DNA of 25,982 nucleotides from CALHKP01 sp963558075 (GCA_963558075.1 CAUWFN010000027.1:1-25982); one strand, 5' to 3'. Shown: positions 16,065 to 24,354, numbered from the stretch's first letter. Translations and numbers: made by a program. Notes: generated by a model from the sequence alone, not told the origin.

Positions 16065-17051
16065 TTAAAGGCCAAGACCTAGGCCGAAGTTGTCTTTTAC
16101 TCTCTGAAGAGTTTTCTGTGCAATAGCATTTGCACGTTCGCTGCCGTCCTTTAAAATGTTGATAAGCTCTTCTGAATGTCTGATTTCCTCGTATCTTGCT
16201 TTGATTGGAGCAAGTGCATCTACTGTTACTTCTACAAGATCTTTCTTGAAATCTCCGTAGCCTTTTCCTTCGTATTCAGCTTCTAATGTCTCGATTGATT
16301 TTCCAGATAGAACACTGTAAATGTTCAGAAGGTTACTGATGCCAGGCTTATTTTCCACATCGAATCTGATGATTCCCTCTGAGTCAGTAGTAGCCTTCAT
16401 GATTGACTTTTTAATCTTTGAAGGTTCATCGAGAAGTGAGATTCTGCTGTGAACGTTTTCTGCGGATTTACTCATCTTCTGTGAAGGGTCATCAAGCGCC
16501 ATGATTCTTGCGCCTTCTTTCATGTATCTACCTTCAGGAACAACAAAAGTCTTTTTGCGTGTATTGTTAACTCTTGTTGCAAGGTCTCTTGTAAGCTCGA
16601 TATGCTGCTTCTGATCGTTTCCTACAGGAACGATGTTAGTATCGTATAGAAGGATATCTGCAGCCATTAGAACAGGGTATGTCAGAAGACCTGTAGGCGC
16701 AGATTCTTTGTTCTGGCTCTTTGCCTTGTACTGAGTCATTCTGAAAAGCTCACCTGTGTATGAGCAACATGTAAGAATCCATGAAAGCTCTGCATGTCCT
16801 GGAACATCGGACTGAACAAATACGATTGATTTCTCAGGGTCAACGCCTACAGCAAGATACAGTGAAGCAACGTCTAATATATGTTCTCTAAGTGCTTTCG
16901 GGTCCTGCGGTACTGTAATTGCATGCTCGTCAACGATGCAGTACAGACACTCGTGGTCGTTCTGTAAATCTACAAACTGTCTAAGTGCACCCAGGTAGTT
17001 TCCAAGGTGAATGTTTCCTGTTGGCTGAATGCCGGAAAATACTCTTTTCAT
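16065..17051 (-). CDS. trpS: Tryptophan--tRNA ligase
   Basis: 328-residue class I synthetase that charges tRNA-Trp in the cytosol, the normal bacterial length. The HIGH-type motif is in GIQPTGNIHLGN (residues 7-18) and KMSKS is at 192-196. The frame is open for 33 further codons upstream, but MKRVFSGIQPTG is the family start and is preceded by GAGGTT (complement of 17058-17063). It is transcribed away from the acyl-CoA synthetase gene. I see no T-box in its short leader, in contrast with ileS. Confidence 0.97.
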   Translation of the reverse strand: MKRVFSGIQPTGNIHLGNYLGALRQFVDLQNDHECLYCIVDEHAITVPQDPKALREHILDVASLYLAVGVDPEKSIVFVQSDVPGHAELSWILTCCSYTGELFRMTQYKAKSQNKESAPTGLLTYPVLMAADILLYDTNIVPVGNDQKQHIELTRDLATRVNNTRKKTFVVPEGRYMKEGARIMALDDPSQKMSKSAENVHSRISLLDEPSKIKKSIMKATTDSEGIIRFDVENKPGISNLLNIYSVLSGKSIETLEAEYEGKGYGDFKKDLVEVTVDALAPIKARYEEIRHSEELINILKDGSERANAIAQKTLQRVKDNFGLGLGL

Positions 17052-17121
17052 TATATAACCTCGCTTTAAATAAATAGTCTCGTATTTTGTGTGGTTAAAC
17101 AATAAAACCATACTATATTTA

Positions 17122-17150
17122 ACTTTATCACATAGGTTTAGTTTAGTCAA
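17122..17150 (-). promoter_or_regulatory. Sigma-A promoter of trpS
   Basis: On the minus strand TTGACT (17145-17150) and TAAAGT (17122-17127) with a 17-base spacer. Confidence 0.65.
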
Positions 17151-17170
17151 ACTTAATTTTGGGTAGGCTA

Positions 17171-17201
17171 TTTGACAGCTTTGTCAAAAATATGTTATTC
17201 T
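17171..17201 (+). promoter_or_regulatory. Promoter of the acyl-CoA synthetase gene, with overlapping inverted repeat
   Basis: TTGACA (17172-17177) and an extended -10, TGTTATTCT (17193-17201), spacer 18. TTTGACA (17171-17177) and TGTCAAA (17182-17188) form a perfect inverted repeat with 4-base centre over the -35, a position fitting a repressor operator. Confidence 0.6.
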
Positions 17202-17233
17202 ATTTTAATAGATATAACGCAAGAGGTGAAAAA

Positions 17234-18985
17234 ATGAACGGCTATAAAAAGGACTATAAATTAGAAAAAAAGTTCTACCAGTTTGAAAATCTCAGAGAGC
17301 TTCTGAGGGTTTCTTCCGAAAAATTTCCGGAAAAGACTGCATTTGTAACAAAGATAAAAAATAAAGAAACAAAAGAAGTAAACTATATCAACACAACATA
17401 TAAAAATTTATTTGATTCCATGAACAGCCTCGGAAGTAGTCTTCACAAGATGGGATATACTGATTCTGTGATTGCTGTCTTAGGTGAAAACAGCTATAAA
17501 TGGTGCTTGGCATATTTTACAATTGCCTGCGGTCTTGGCACTGTAGTTCCTTTGGATAAGATGCTTCAGAAGGACGAGATTATAAGCTGTCTTGTAAGAA
17601 GCCATTCAAAAGCTATTTTCTGCGACAAGAAGCATTATGGGCTTATCAAAGAAATTATAGATGAAAAGTCAACGGAGCTTGAGCTTGTAATTGCACTTGA
17701 TTTCGAAGATGATCAGATTCCTGCTGTACATAGTCTTATAGATGAAGGCCAGAATCTTACAGCTTCGGGCTATACAGGATATACTGATGCGCCAATAGAT
17801 GCTGATGCTGCAAGATTCCTTTTATTCACATCGGGAACTACTCAGCAGTCAAAGGCTGTTATGCTTTCTCACAGAAATTTCATGAGCTGTAACTATGGCA
17901 TGAACTGCGAGGAGTTATTCTTTGAAGATGACGTTAACATGATGATTCTTCCGCTTCATCATTGCTATGGAATGTCAGGGCTTCTTACATTCCTGTCACA
18001 GGGCATGAAAAACGTATTCTGTGACGGTCTAAAATATGTTGCCGCAAATCTAAAGGAATACGAAGTATCTGTAATTATGAGTGTACCTCTTCTTCTGGAG
18101 AACATGTACAAGAAGGTGAACAAAGCTATTGCAAAGCAGGGTATGGAAAAGAAGGTTCAGACAGGACTCAAAATCTGTGCTGCTGCTGACAAGATTGGTA
18201 TCAACCTAAGAAGAAAAGTTTTTAAACCTATAATTGAACAGCTAGGCGGAAAACTGAGATTTATAATCAACGGTGCTGCAGCTCTTGATCCTGAGGTATC
18301 AAGAGGCTTCAACGAGTTTGGAATTCTAACAGTTCAGGGCTATGGACTTACAGAGACTGCACCTACAATTGCAAGTGAAACTTACAGATATCTGAAACCA
18401 GGTTCTGTAGGAAAGCTGATGCCAAATGTAGAGGGCAAAATCATAGACAAAAATGACGAGGGTGTTGGAGAACTTATCGTTCGTGGAGAAAACGTAATGC
18501 TTGGTTACTATGATAATCAGGAGGCTACAGACGAAATTCTTCAGGATGGATGGCTTCATACAGGTGATCTTGCATATTTTGATGAGGATGGATATCTATT
18601 TATCTGTGGACGCAAAAAGAATGTTATTGTAATGAAGAACGGCAAGAACGTTTTCCCAGAAGAAATAGAGAACAATATAAACCTTATCCCATACGTATCA
18701 GAGAGCATGGTTTTCACAAGAAACAAAGTAAATGATGTAGTTCTTTGGGCTAAAATAGTATACGATAAAGAATATCTGAGAGAAAACAATATGACTTTGG
18801 ATGATCTTAAGCAGAAGCTCGATGAAGACATGGACAAAATCAATGCATCTATGCCTGCATATAAGATGATAAAGAGATACTATCTTTCAGATGTTCCTAC
18901 AATAAAAACAACTACTCAGAAGACAAAGAGAAACGAAGAAATCAAAGTAATCGAAAAAGAAATCGAAAATATGGATATGAGATAG
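17234..18985 (+). CDS. AMP-binding long-chain acyl-CoA synthetase-like enzyme
   Basis: 583-residue ANL-superfamily enzyme that should activate a carboxylic acid, probably a fatty acid, to the acyl-AMP and then the CoA thioester. Visible motifs are the P-loop-like FTSGTTQQSKAVMLSH (about 199-214), QGYGLTETAP, the hinge region GWLHTGDLAYFDEDGYLFIC and a basic C-terminal TTTQKTKR with a candidate catalytic lysine. The first motif has QQS where many relatives have GxP; I recall similar variants in other Firmicute homologues. The start at 17234 has AGAGGTG (17222-17228) upstream; the earlier open frame from 17159 would run through the promoter. Single-gene unit ended by a strong terminator. The acid substrate cannot be told. 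Confidence 0.9.
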   Translation: MNGYKKDYKLEKKFYQFENLRELLRVSSEKFPEKTAFVTKIKNKETKEVNYINTTYKNLFDSMNSLGSSLHKMGYTDSVIAVLGENSYKWCLAYFTIACGLGTVVPLDKMLQKDEIISCLVRSHSKAIFCDKKHYGLIKEIIDEKSTELELVIALDFEDDQIPAVHSLIDEGQNLTASGYTGYTDAPIDADAARFLLFTSGTTQQSKAVMLSHRNFMSCNYGMNCEELFFEDDVNMMILPLHHCYGMSGLLTFLSQGMKNVFCDGLKYVAANLKEYEVSVIMSVPLLLENMYKKVNKAIAKQGMEKKVQTGLKICAAADKIGINLRRKVFKPIIEQLGGKLRFIINGAAALDPEVSRGFNEFGILTVQGYGLTETAPTIASETYRYLKPGSVGKLMPNVEGKIIDKNDEGVGELIVRGENVMLGYYDNQEATDEILQDGWLHTGDLAYFDEDGYLFICGRKKNVIVMKNGKNVFPEEIENNINLIPYVSESMVFTRNKVNDVVLWAKIVYDKEYLRENNMTLDDLKQKLDEDMDKINASMPAYKMIKRYYLSDVPTIKTTTQKTKRNEEIKVIEKEIENMDMR

Positions 18986-18988
18986 GAT

Positions 18989-19025
18989 AAAATCCCCGGA
19001 AAGCATTGCTTTTTCCGGGGATTTT
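18989..19025. terminator. Bidirectional terminator, acyl-CoA synthetase / HAD gene
   Basis: AAAATCCCCGGAAA (18989-19002) and TTTCCGGGGATTTT (19012-19025) form a perfect 14-bp stem whose A/T ends supply the U tract on either strand. It ends the + gene and the - rib operon. Confidence 0.93.
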
Positions 19026-19038
19026 ATTCAGGAATTTA

Positions 19039-19677
19039 TTATAGGATTTTTATAAGCTCTGAGATGTCGGTTATAAGGTAATTTGCATCATCAAGTTCAC
19101 CTTTTTCTGGAAAACCATAGAGACATCCTATAGACAACAGATTATGTTTAAATGCAACCTCAAGATCTGCGTATCTATCACCGACGACTGCATAATTGCC
19201 GGGGAAATCACTTCTTATTGTATTGAAAATCTCATGTTTTGGAATATATCCAAAGCTTTCTGCTGCATAAAACTCATCGAAGTATCTGTCAAGTTGAAAA
19301 CTTTCCATATGGAGCTTTCTGTATTCAGATGTGCAGTTACTCAGTATGATAAGTCTGTGGTCTTTTTCTTTTAGAAATTCAAGGGTTGTTGTGACATTAT
19401 CATATAGCTTTGATTTACCAAGTCTTACGAGTCTTGCCATTTCATCTCCCGTGATTTTAACAGCTTTGTTTAAAGCTTTTTCGTCGATTTCGGGAACTTC
19501 GCTTTTCCATGCATCGACTGGCGTTACGCCAAGATATCCTGTAATCTTACTTTCTTCAAGCTTTTTTGGCTGTGCATATCCACGAAGGGCGAGATAGTCA
19601 TATGCTTTCTGAAACCCTCGGCAGTATATATATGCAGTATCGTGAAGTGTTCCATCATAATCAAAGATAATATTCAT
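19039..19677 (-). CDS. HAD-superfamily phosphatase, last gene of the riboflavin operon
   Basis: 212-residue cytosolic hydrolase with all four HAD motifs: FDYDGT with Asp6 and Asp8, ILSN with Ser113, Lys147, and GDRYAD (166-171). The helical insertion between motifs I and II gives the small C1-type cap of phosphoglycolate-phosphatase-like enzymes. It starts 6 bases after ribH and shares its transcript, so it is probably co-regulated by the FMN riboswitch. Inference from context: it may dephosphorylate the RibD product 5-amino-6-ribitylamino-uracil 5'-phosphate, the step done by HAD enzymes such as YcsE, YbjI and YigB elsewhere, or hydrolyse FMN. A general sugar-phosphate or phosphoglycolate phosphatase is the alternative. 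Confidence 0.88.
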   Translation of the reverse strand: MNIIFDYDGTLHDTAYIYCRGFQKAYDYLALRGYAQPKKLEESKITGYLGVTPVDAWKSEVPEIDEKALNKAVKITGDEMARLVRLGKSKLYDNVTTTLEFLKEKDHRLIILSNCTSEYRKLHMESFQLDRYFDEFYAAESFGYIPKHEIFNTIRSDFPGNYAVVGDRYADLEVAFKHNLLSIGCLYGFPEKGELDDANYLITDISELIKIL

Positions 19678-19683
19678 CTGGTA

Positions 19684-20151
19684 TTAGCCTTCAATTTCTT
19701 TCATCAAGTTAACCATTTCAATTGCGCTACATGCACAGTCATAGCCTTTGTTTCCGGCTTTTGTTCCGGCTCTTTCGATTGCTTGCTCGATTGTGTCAGT
19801 TGTAAGGACGCCAAACATTACTGGGATTGTATTTTCTAGTGAAACGTGGGCGATTCCTTTTGATACTTCTGAACAAACATAATCATAATGAGATGTGGTT
19901 CCTCTGATTACAGCACCAAGGCAAATAACTGCATCGTATTTTCCGCTCTTTGCCATTTTAGACGCAATTAGTGGAATTTCAAATGCGCCAGGACACCAAG
20001 CAACTGAGATGTCGCAGTCTTCTACATTGTGTCTTTTTAGGGCATCTAGAGCGCCACCGAGAAGCTTTGATGTTATAAATTCATTAAATCTTGCGCATAC
20101 GATACCTACTTTGATTCCTTCTGATACTAGTTTTCCTTCGTAAATGTTCAT
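19684..20151 (-). CDS. ribH: 6,7-dimethyl-8-ribityllumazine synthase
   Basis: 155-residue enzyme that joins 3,4-dihydroxy-2-butanone 4-phosphate with 5-amino-6-ribitylaminouracil to give the lumazine precursor of riboflavin. Signatures: VCARFNEFIT (18-27), WCPGAFEIP (52-60) and GAVIRGTTSHYDYV with the catalytic His88. It probably forms the usual pentamer or 60-mer capsid. AAAGGAG (complement of 20160-20166) is its ribosome site; it lies 49 bases after ribBA and 6 before the HAD gene. Confidence 0.97.
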   Translation of the reverse strand: MNIYEGKLVSEGIKVGIVCARFNEFITSKLLGGALDALKRHNVEDCDISVAWCPGAFEIPLIASKMAKSGKYDAVICLGAVIRGTTSHYDYVCSEVSKGIAHVSLENTIPVMFGVLTTDTIEQAIERAGTKAGNKGYDCACSAIEMVNLMKEIEG

Positions 20152-20200
20152 CTTTTAGTCTCCTTTTGTGTTAGTCATTTTTTATTTTCATCATTTTGAT

Positions 20201-21406
20201 TTAGTAGCATGTAATGTGACCCATTTTTTCCTGCTTTGTTTTTAGGTAGAATAAATCGTTTGCAGTCGCTGGCATCTGGATTGGAACTCTTTCTTTGATT
20301 TCCATTCCGAATTCGTTTAGCTCATAAACTTTTAGAGGGTTATTTGTTAGAAGTCTCAGTGTCTTTGCCCCTAGGTCTCTTAGAATCTGGGCTCCAATAT
20401 AGTATTCTCTCATATCACCATCAAAGCCGAGAGCAAGGTTTGCCTCAAGTGTGTCCATTCCCTGGTCCTGAAGCTCGTATGCTTTTAGCTTATTTACAAG
20501 GCCTATGCCGCGTCCTTCCTGTCTCATGTAAAGTAGGATTCCGCGTCCTTCCTTTTCTATCTGCTGCATAGCTGATGCAAGCTGCTGGCCGCAGTCACAC
20601 TTTGTTGAACCAAAAGCATCGCCAGTGAGGCACTCTGAGTGTACTCTGCAGAGAAGATTTTCACCGTTTCCTATATCACCTTTGACTAGAGCGATATGAT
20701 GTTCACCGTTTAATTTATTGATGTAACAATGAGCCTTGAAATCTCCGAATTTTGTAGGAAGCTTTGTTATTGCAACACTTTCTACTAGGTTGTCATAGTG
20801 TTTTCTGTACTGCTGAAGAGCTTTTATAGAAATGAATTTGATGTCGTATTTATTTGCAAGCTTTTTTAAGTCGCCTGTTCTCATCATACTTCCGTCATCG
20901 TTCATGATTTCGCAGCAAAGTCCGCATTCTCTGAGTCCTGCAAGCTTCATTAGGTCGACTGTAGCTTCTGTGTGTCCATTTCTTTCTAGGACTCCGCCTG
21001 ATTTTGCTAGGAGAGGGAACATATGTCCAGGTCTTCTGAAGTCAGATGGCTTTGCATCTTCTGAAACTGTCATTCTTGCAGTAAGGCCTCTTTCGACAGC
21101 AGAGATTCCTGTTGTAGTGTCTACATGGTCGATTGAAACTGTAAAAGCTGTGCGGTGGTTATCTGTATTGTAGTTTACCATCTGAGGAAGTCCGAGTTTT
21201 TCTACGTATTTTTCGCTCATTGGCATGCATATAAGGCCTTTGCCGTGTACTGCCATGAAATTTACGTTTTCTGTTGTAGCAAATTCTGCTGCGCAGATAA
21301 AATCACCTTCGTTTTCTCTATCTGGATCGTCTGTAACTAGGATAATTTTGCCCTGACGAAGGTCTTCTAATGCTTCTTCTACTGTGCTGAATCTAAAATC
21401 TTCCAT
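20201..21406 (-). CDS. ribBA: Bifunctional 3,4-dihydroxy-2-butanone-4-phosphate synthase / GTP cyclohydrolase II
   Basis: 401-residue fusion that makes both branch precursors of riboflavin. N-terminal RibB (1-200): DDPDRENEGDF (26-36) with the acidic metal site, RRPGHMFPLL and TEATVDLMKLAG. C-terminal RibA (about 205-401): zinc cysteines C259, C270, C272 in CLTGDAFGSTKCDCG and MRQEGRGIGL (294-303) for GTP. All key residues I can check are present, so both activities should work, unlike fusions with a decayed RibB or RibA half. GGAG lies before its ATG; it starts 15 bases after ribE. Confidence 0.97.
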   Translation of the reverse strand: MEDFRFSTVEEALEDLRQGKIILVTDDPDRENEGDFICAAEFATTENVNFMAVHGKGLICMPMSEKYVEKLGLPQMVNYNTDNHRTAFTVSIDHVDTTTGISAVERGLTARMTVSEDAKPSDFRRPGHMFPLLAKSGGVLERNGHTEATVDLMKLAGLRECGLCCEIMNDDGSMMRTGDLKKLANKYDIKFISIKALQQYRKHYDNLVESVAITKLPTKFGDFKAHCYINKLNGEHHIALVKGDIGNGENLLCRVHSECLTGDAFGSTKCDCGQQLASAMQQIEKEGRGILLYMRQEGRGIGLVNKLKAYELQDQGMDTLEANLALGFDGDMREYYIGAQILRDLGAKTLRLLTNNPLKVYELNEFGMEIKERVPIQMPATANDLFYLKTKQEKMGHITCY

Positions 21407-21421
21407 TGTTCTGTTCTCCTT

Positions 21422-22084
21422 TTAAAATCCGTTTTCTAGTAAAAATTCTTTTGTAATTTTGCTTGTTTTCTTTTCTTTTTCCAAAGTGTTAGGTGTATCA
21501 AAGCCCATAAGCTTTTCGATGTATTTTGCTACGCAATCATTTTCAAGATTGACTATGTCGCCAGGCTTTTTATATGCTAGCACTGTTTCGCTTAATGTGT
21601 GGGGGATGATTGAAACGCTGAATCCGCTCTCATCTGTCTCTGCTACTGTTAGGCTTATTCCGTCTATTGTTATAGAGCCTTTCATTATCACATATTTCAT
21701 AATCGAGGCGGGAGCGTCTATTCTGTACCAGTATGCGTTGTCATCTTTTGTTATTTTCTTTACGGTTCCAGTTCCATCGATGTGTCCACTTACTATATGG
21801 CCGCCAAAGCGTCCGCCGCATAGCATGGCCCGTTCTAGGTTGACGTGGCTTCCTGCTCTAACAGACCCAAGAGATGACCGATTTAAGGTTTCGTGCATTA
21901 TATCTGCTGTGAATCCGCTTTTATTAACTGTTGTTGCTGTGAGGCAAACACCGTTTACAGCGATGCTGTCTCCGACTTTTACATCATCCATTATCTTCGT
22001 GCATCTTATTGATACCGAGGCACTGTGAGTTCCGTAAATAATTCCTTTTACGGTTCCAATCTCTTCAACTAGTCCTGTGAACAT
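21422..22084 (-). CDS. ribE: Riboflavin synthase, alpha chain
   Basis: 220-residue enzyme that converts two lumazine molecules into riboflavin and the pyrimidine precursor. It starts with the classic MFTGLVEEIG and consists of two lumazine-binding repeats (about 1-97 and 98-190); GDSIAVNGVCLTA and GSITIDGISLTV are the equivalent segments of the two halves. A Lys-rich tail follows. Its start overlaps the end of ribD by 16 bases, with AGTGAGGT upstream inside ribD, so translation is coupled. Confidence 0.97.
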   Translation of the reverse strand: MFTGLVEEIGTVKGIIYGTHSASVSIRCTKIMDDVKVGDSIAVNGVCLTATTVNKSGFTADIMHETLNRSSLGSVRAGSHVNLERAMLCGGRFGGHIVSGHIDGTGTVKKITKDDNAYWYRIDAPASIMKYVIMKGSITIDGISLTVAETDESGFSVSIIPHTLSETVLAYKKPGDIVNLENDCVAKYIEKLMGFDTPNTLEKEKKTSKITKEFLLENGF

Positions 22085-23172
22085 GGCAAAACCTCACTTT
22101 CTATAAGTATGTCTTCTCCGCTTGCAGTTACATTTTTTATTTTCATCCGAAACGCATCAGCTGGTAGTTTAACGCCAGGTCCAGATACAGGAGATGTTGC
22201 ACTTTTTCCTCCGAAAATCTTTGGAGCAACATATGTGTGGACTTTGTTCACTATACCGGCTTCAAGAAATGCCCAGTTAAGTGTTCCGCCTCCTTCAAGG
22301 AGAATACTGTCGATATTCATATCTCCTAGGATATTCATAAGTTCATCTAAATCTATTTTGCCGTTTTTTTCGCAGACACCGATTACAGTAATTCCAAGAT
22401 TTTCAAGTTCTAAGGCTTTTTCTGAATTAGCAAAGTCTTTTAGACAGGCGACAATGGTCTTAACTGATTTTGCAGTATTTGCAATCTTAGAATCAGTAGG
22501 TAGTCTTAGGTGGCTATCACATACAATACGTATAGGATTTTTGCCTCCTTGTAGCCTGCATGTAAGGAGTGGGTCATCTTTTAGCACTGTACCGATTCCC
22601 ACGCAGATGCCTGTGAGACAGTTTCTGTATTCGTGGACCTTTGATCTTGATATTTCGCCTGAAACCCATTTCGATTCGCCTGTTACAGTAGCAATTTTTC
22701 CGTCAAGGGTCATGGCATATTTCATAAGAACAAAGGGTCTAGCCGTTTTGATATAGTGAAAGAATATTTCGTTAAGGGAGTCGCATTCTTCTTTCATGAA
22801 ATCACAGACTACCTCAATTCCTGCTTCCTGAAGCTTTTTTATACCTTCACCAAAGACAAGTGGATTTGGATCTCCTGAACCGATTACGACTTTTGCAAGT
22901 TTTTTTTCTATAATTATGTCAGTACAGGGAGGTGTTTTTCCATGATGACAGCAGGGTTCTAAAGTGACATACATGGTTGCGCCTTCTGCGTCATCGATTT
23001 TATTCAGAGCATTTCTCTCTGCGTGATATCCTCCGTACTGCTCATGGTAGCCTTCACTTATTATTTTTCCATCGCGCACAACAACGGCGCCAACGAGGGG
23101 ATTTGGTGATACACGTCCTATTCCTTTTTTTGCTAGCTCTATTGCTCTAGACATGTAAAATTTGTCGTTCAT
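22069..23172 (-). CDS. ribD: Bifunctional diaminohydroxyphosphoribosylaminopyrimidine deaminase / 5-amino-6-(5-phosphoribosylamino)uracil reductase
   Basis: 367-residue two-domain enzyme catalysing the second and third steps from GTP. The deaminase has the zinc site His50-Ala-Glu52 and C74/C83 in PCCHHGKTPPC; the reductase follows from about residue 147 (RPFVLMKYAMTLDGKIA). I chose the ATG at 23172, where GAGGTT (complement of 23182-23187) is upstream; an open frame of 47 more codons runs back through the riboswitch terminators and is not coding. It is the first gene of the operon, directly under the FMN riboswitch. Confidence 0.97.
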   Translation of the reverse strand: MNDKFYMSRAIELAKKGIGRVSPNPLVGAVVVRDGKIISEGYHEQYGGYHAERNALNKIDDAEGATMYVTLEPCCHHGKTPPCTDIIIEKKLAKVVIGSGDPNPLVFGEGIKKLQEAGIEVVCDFMKEECDSLNEIFFHYIKTARPFVLMKYAMTLDGKIATVTGESKWVSGEISRSKVHEYRNCLTGICVGIGTVLKDDPLLTCRLQGGKNPIRIVCDSHLRLPTDSKIANTAKSVKTIVACLKDFANSEKALELENLGITVIGVCEKNGKIDLDELMNILGDMNIDSILLEGGGTLNWAFLEAGIVNKVHTYVAPKIFGGKSATSPVSGPGVKLPADAFRMKIKNVTASGEDILIESEVLPCSQD

Positions 23173-23194
23173 AATTTGTCTAACCTCACATTCA

Positions 23195-23226
23195 AAATAA
23201 AAAGCCCTGATTACGGAATCAGGGCT
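23195..23226 (-). terminator. Second terminator (T2) before ribD
   Basis: AGCCCTGATT (23203-23212) and AATCAGGGCT (23217-23226) are perfect 10-bp arms with a 4-base loop. On the minus strand a T-rich tail follows (complement of 23195-23202), 23 bases before the ribD start. Confidence 0.85.
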
Positions 23227-23293
23227 CATGCAAAAATATCGCAATAATGTTAAGTTATGTATGTAGAAAGAGGCATTTAAAATACATAAACTT

Positions 23294-23324
23294 AATAAAA
23301 AACCTGAAAACATAAGTTTTCAGG
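23294..23324 (-). terminator. First terminator (T1) of the FMN riboswitch
   Basis: CCTGAAAAC (23303-23311) and GTTTTCAGG (23316-23324) form a perfect 9-bp stem with 4-base loop. On the minus strand a T run follows (complement of 23294-23302). It lies about 30 bases after the aptamer. Confidence 0.88.
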
Positions 23325-23354
23325 GTATAAGTACAAAAAATACGATAAATTATA

Positions 23355-23459
23355 TCTTCTTCCATCTAGACTATACTATCGGTTTCGGAATTACACCGAA
23401 TCATGCATTACGCTCGCGGACTTTACCGCCGGTCGGGAATTTCACCCTGCCCTGAAGAT
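23355..23459 (-). ncRNA. FMN riboswitch aptamer (RFN element)
   Basis: Read on the minus strand, the segment has the RFN consensus blocks in order: CTTCAGGGCAGGGTGAAATT, CCGACCGGCGGTAAAGTCCG, CGAGC, and GGTGTAATTCCGAAACCGA, then TAGTCTAGATGGAAGAAG, which closes the basal stem with the first block. FMN binding should favour the downstream terminators and reduce expression of the rib operon. The gap between ribD and the next gene (23173-23629) is explained by this element, its two terminators and the divergent promoters. Confidence 0.97.
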
Positions 23460-23480
23460 TAGCTTTATTAAATTAGCTTC

Positions 23481-23509
23481 ATTCTATACCTGAATAATTT
23501 TTTTGTCAA
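23481..23509 (-). promoter_or_regulatory. Sigma-A promoter of the riboflavin operon
   Basis: On the minus strand a perfect TTGACA (23504-23509) and TAGAAT (23481-23486) with a 17-base spacer, 22 bases before the aptamer. Confidence 0.85.
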
Positions 23510-23533
23510 ATAGATTTTTAAAAATTTTTTATG

Positions 23534-23562
23534 TTGACAGGGGAAAATTTTGATGGTAAATT
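23534..23562 (+). promoter_or_regulatory. Promoter of the small exported protein gene
   Basis: Perfect TTGACA (23534-23539) and TAAATT (23557-23562), spacer 17; divergent to the rib promoter with 24 bases between their -35 elements. Confidence 0.65.
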
Positions 23563-23629
23563 ATTACTGTAAAATAATGTAAAAAAGTGAAAGGACGGCT
23601 CAAACAGCTTGGTTCAAGGAGAAAGAATA

Positions 23630-24331
23630 ATGGAAAATAGCAAAGTCAGATGGCGAATCAGATGGGTGATGATTATTTTTTTTATTGCAGTAGCGGTACT
23701 TGCAGTAGTAATATCTTGCAAAGGTGTCGGCAGTGCAGGTTCTAAAAAGCCAGAGCATGGTAATACTGTGTGTATTGAGTCAGGACTTATCTGTTTTGGT
23801 GAGGAAGGCAAAGACTTATATTCAAAGCTTATAGCCGGTGGAGCTTCTGATGTGTTAGATGAAAATAACAAGAAAAATGGTAAAGACTACGGTAGTGCCA
23901 AAACTAATTTTAATTCTACAGGAAATTTAAATTCGGAATTTTCTATGGGTGGCTATAATGACCTAGTTCACCCGGGGAATACCTCTGGAAACGTGATGAA
24001 TTCAATGGGAGCACCAGACTCCTTACCTGATAAAGATCACACGGGAGCACCGCAGTTTCAGGAGCCTACCAAGAAGAAAATATGGATTGTCGATAAACCT
24101 GCATGGACGGAAAGTATAAGTGTTCCTATCTATTCGTCAAGACCTACATGGTTCATATGGTTTAAGGATGGAAGTCGAAAAACATATTACGATAAGGATG
24201 AATGGATAAATGACTGCAAGTATGCTCCCGATGTTTCACAGTGGGGGAGAGGAAAGAGCGAGACATATATTTCTGGATATGAGGAAAAGATAATTGAGCA
24301 TCCTGAGGAGGGACACTGGGAATATAGATAA
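23630..24331 (+). CDS. Small exported or membrane-anchored protein, possible lipoprotein
   Basis: 233-residue protein I cannot assign to a family. It has a basic N-terminus (RWRIRW), a hydrophobic segment at about 13-29 and then VISC, which fits a lipobox with Cys30; a plain membrane anchor is also possible. The middle (about 75-150) is Asn/Gly/Ser/Asp-rich and probably unstructured. The C-terminal 85 residues hold a tryptophan-rich unit with VDKPAWTES, WFIWFKDGSR, DEWINDC and EEGHWE. From memory this resembles a module seen in other exported Clostridia proteins, where the CxxC residues missing here often occur; that is a weak inference. The ATG at 23630 has AAGGAGA (23616-23622) before it, better than the in-frame TTG at 23609. 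It precedes a surface adhesin gene. Confidence 0.8.
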   Translation: MENSKVRWRIRWVMIIFFIAVAVLAVVISCKGVGSAGSKKPEHGNTVCIESGLICFGEEGKDLYSKLIAGGASDVLDENNKKNGKDYGSAKTNFNSTGNLNSEFSMGGYNDLVHPGNTSGNVMNSMGAPDSLPDKDHTGAPQFQEPTKKKIWIVDKPAWTESISVPIYSSRPTWFIWFKDGSRKTYYDKDEWINDCKYAPDVSQWGRGKSETYISGYEEKIIEHPEEGHWEYR

Positions 24332-24354
24332 ATACATAAGATACTTGTTACTAG

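Noticed and set aside
17052..17120. T-box before trpS
   Set aside because: No GGTGGTACCGCG-type sequence and too little space on the minus strand between promoter and start.
21459..22028. 189-codon open frame on the + strand across ribE
   Set aside because: It is antisense to a gene with clear family motifs, has no ribosome site, and its hydrophobic composition is what a reverse-strand shadow gives.
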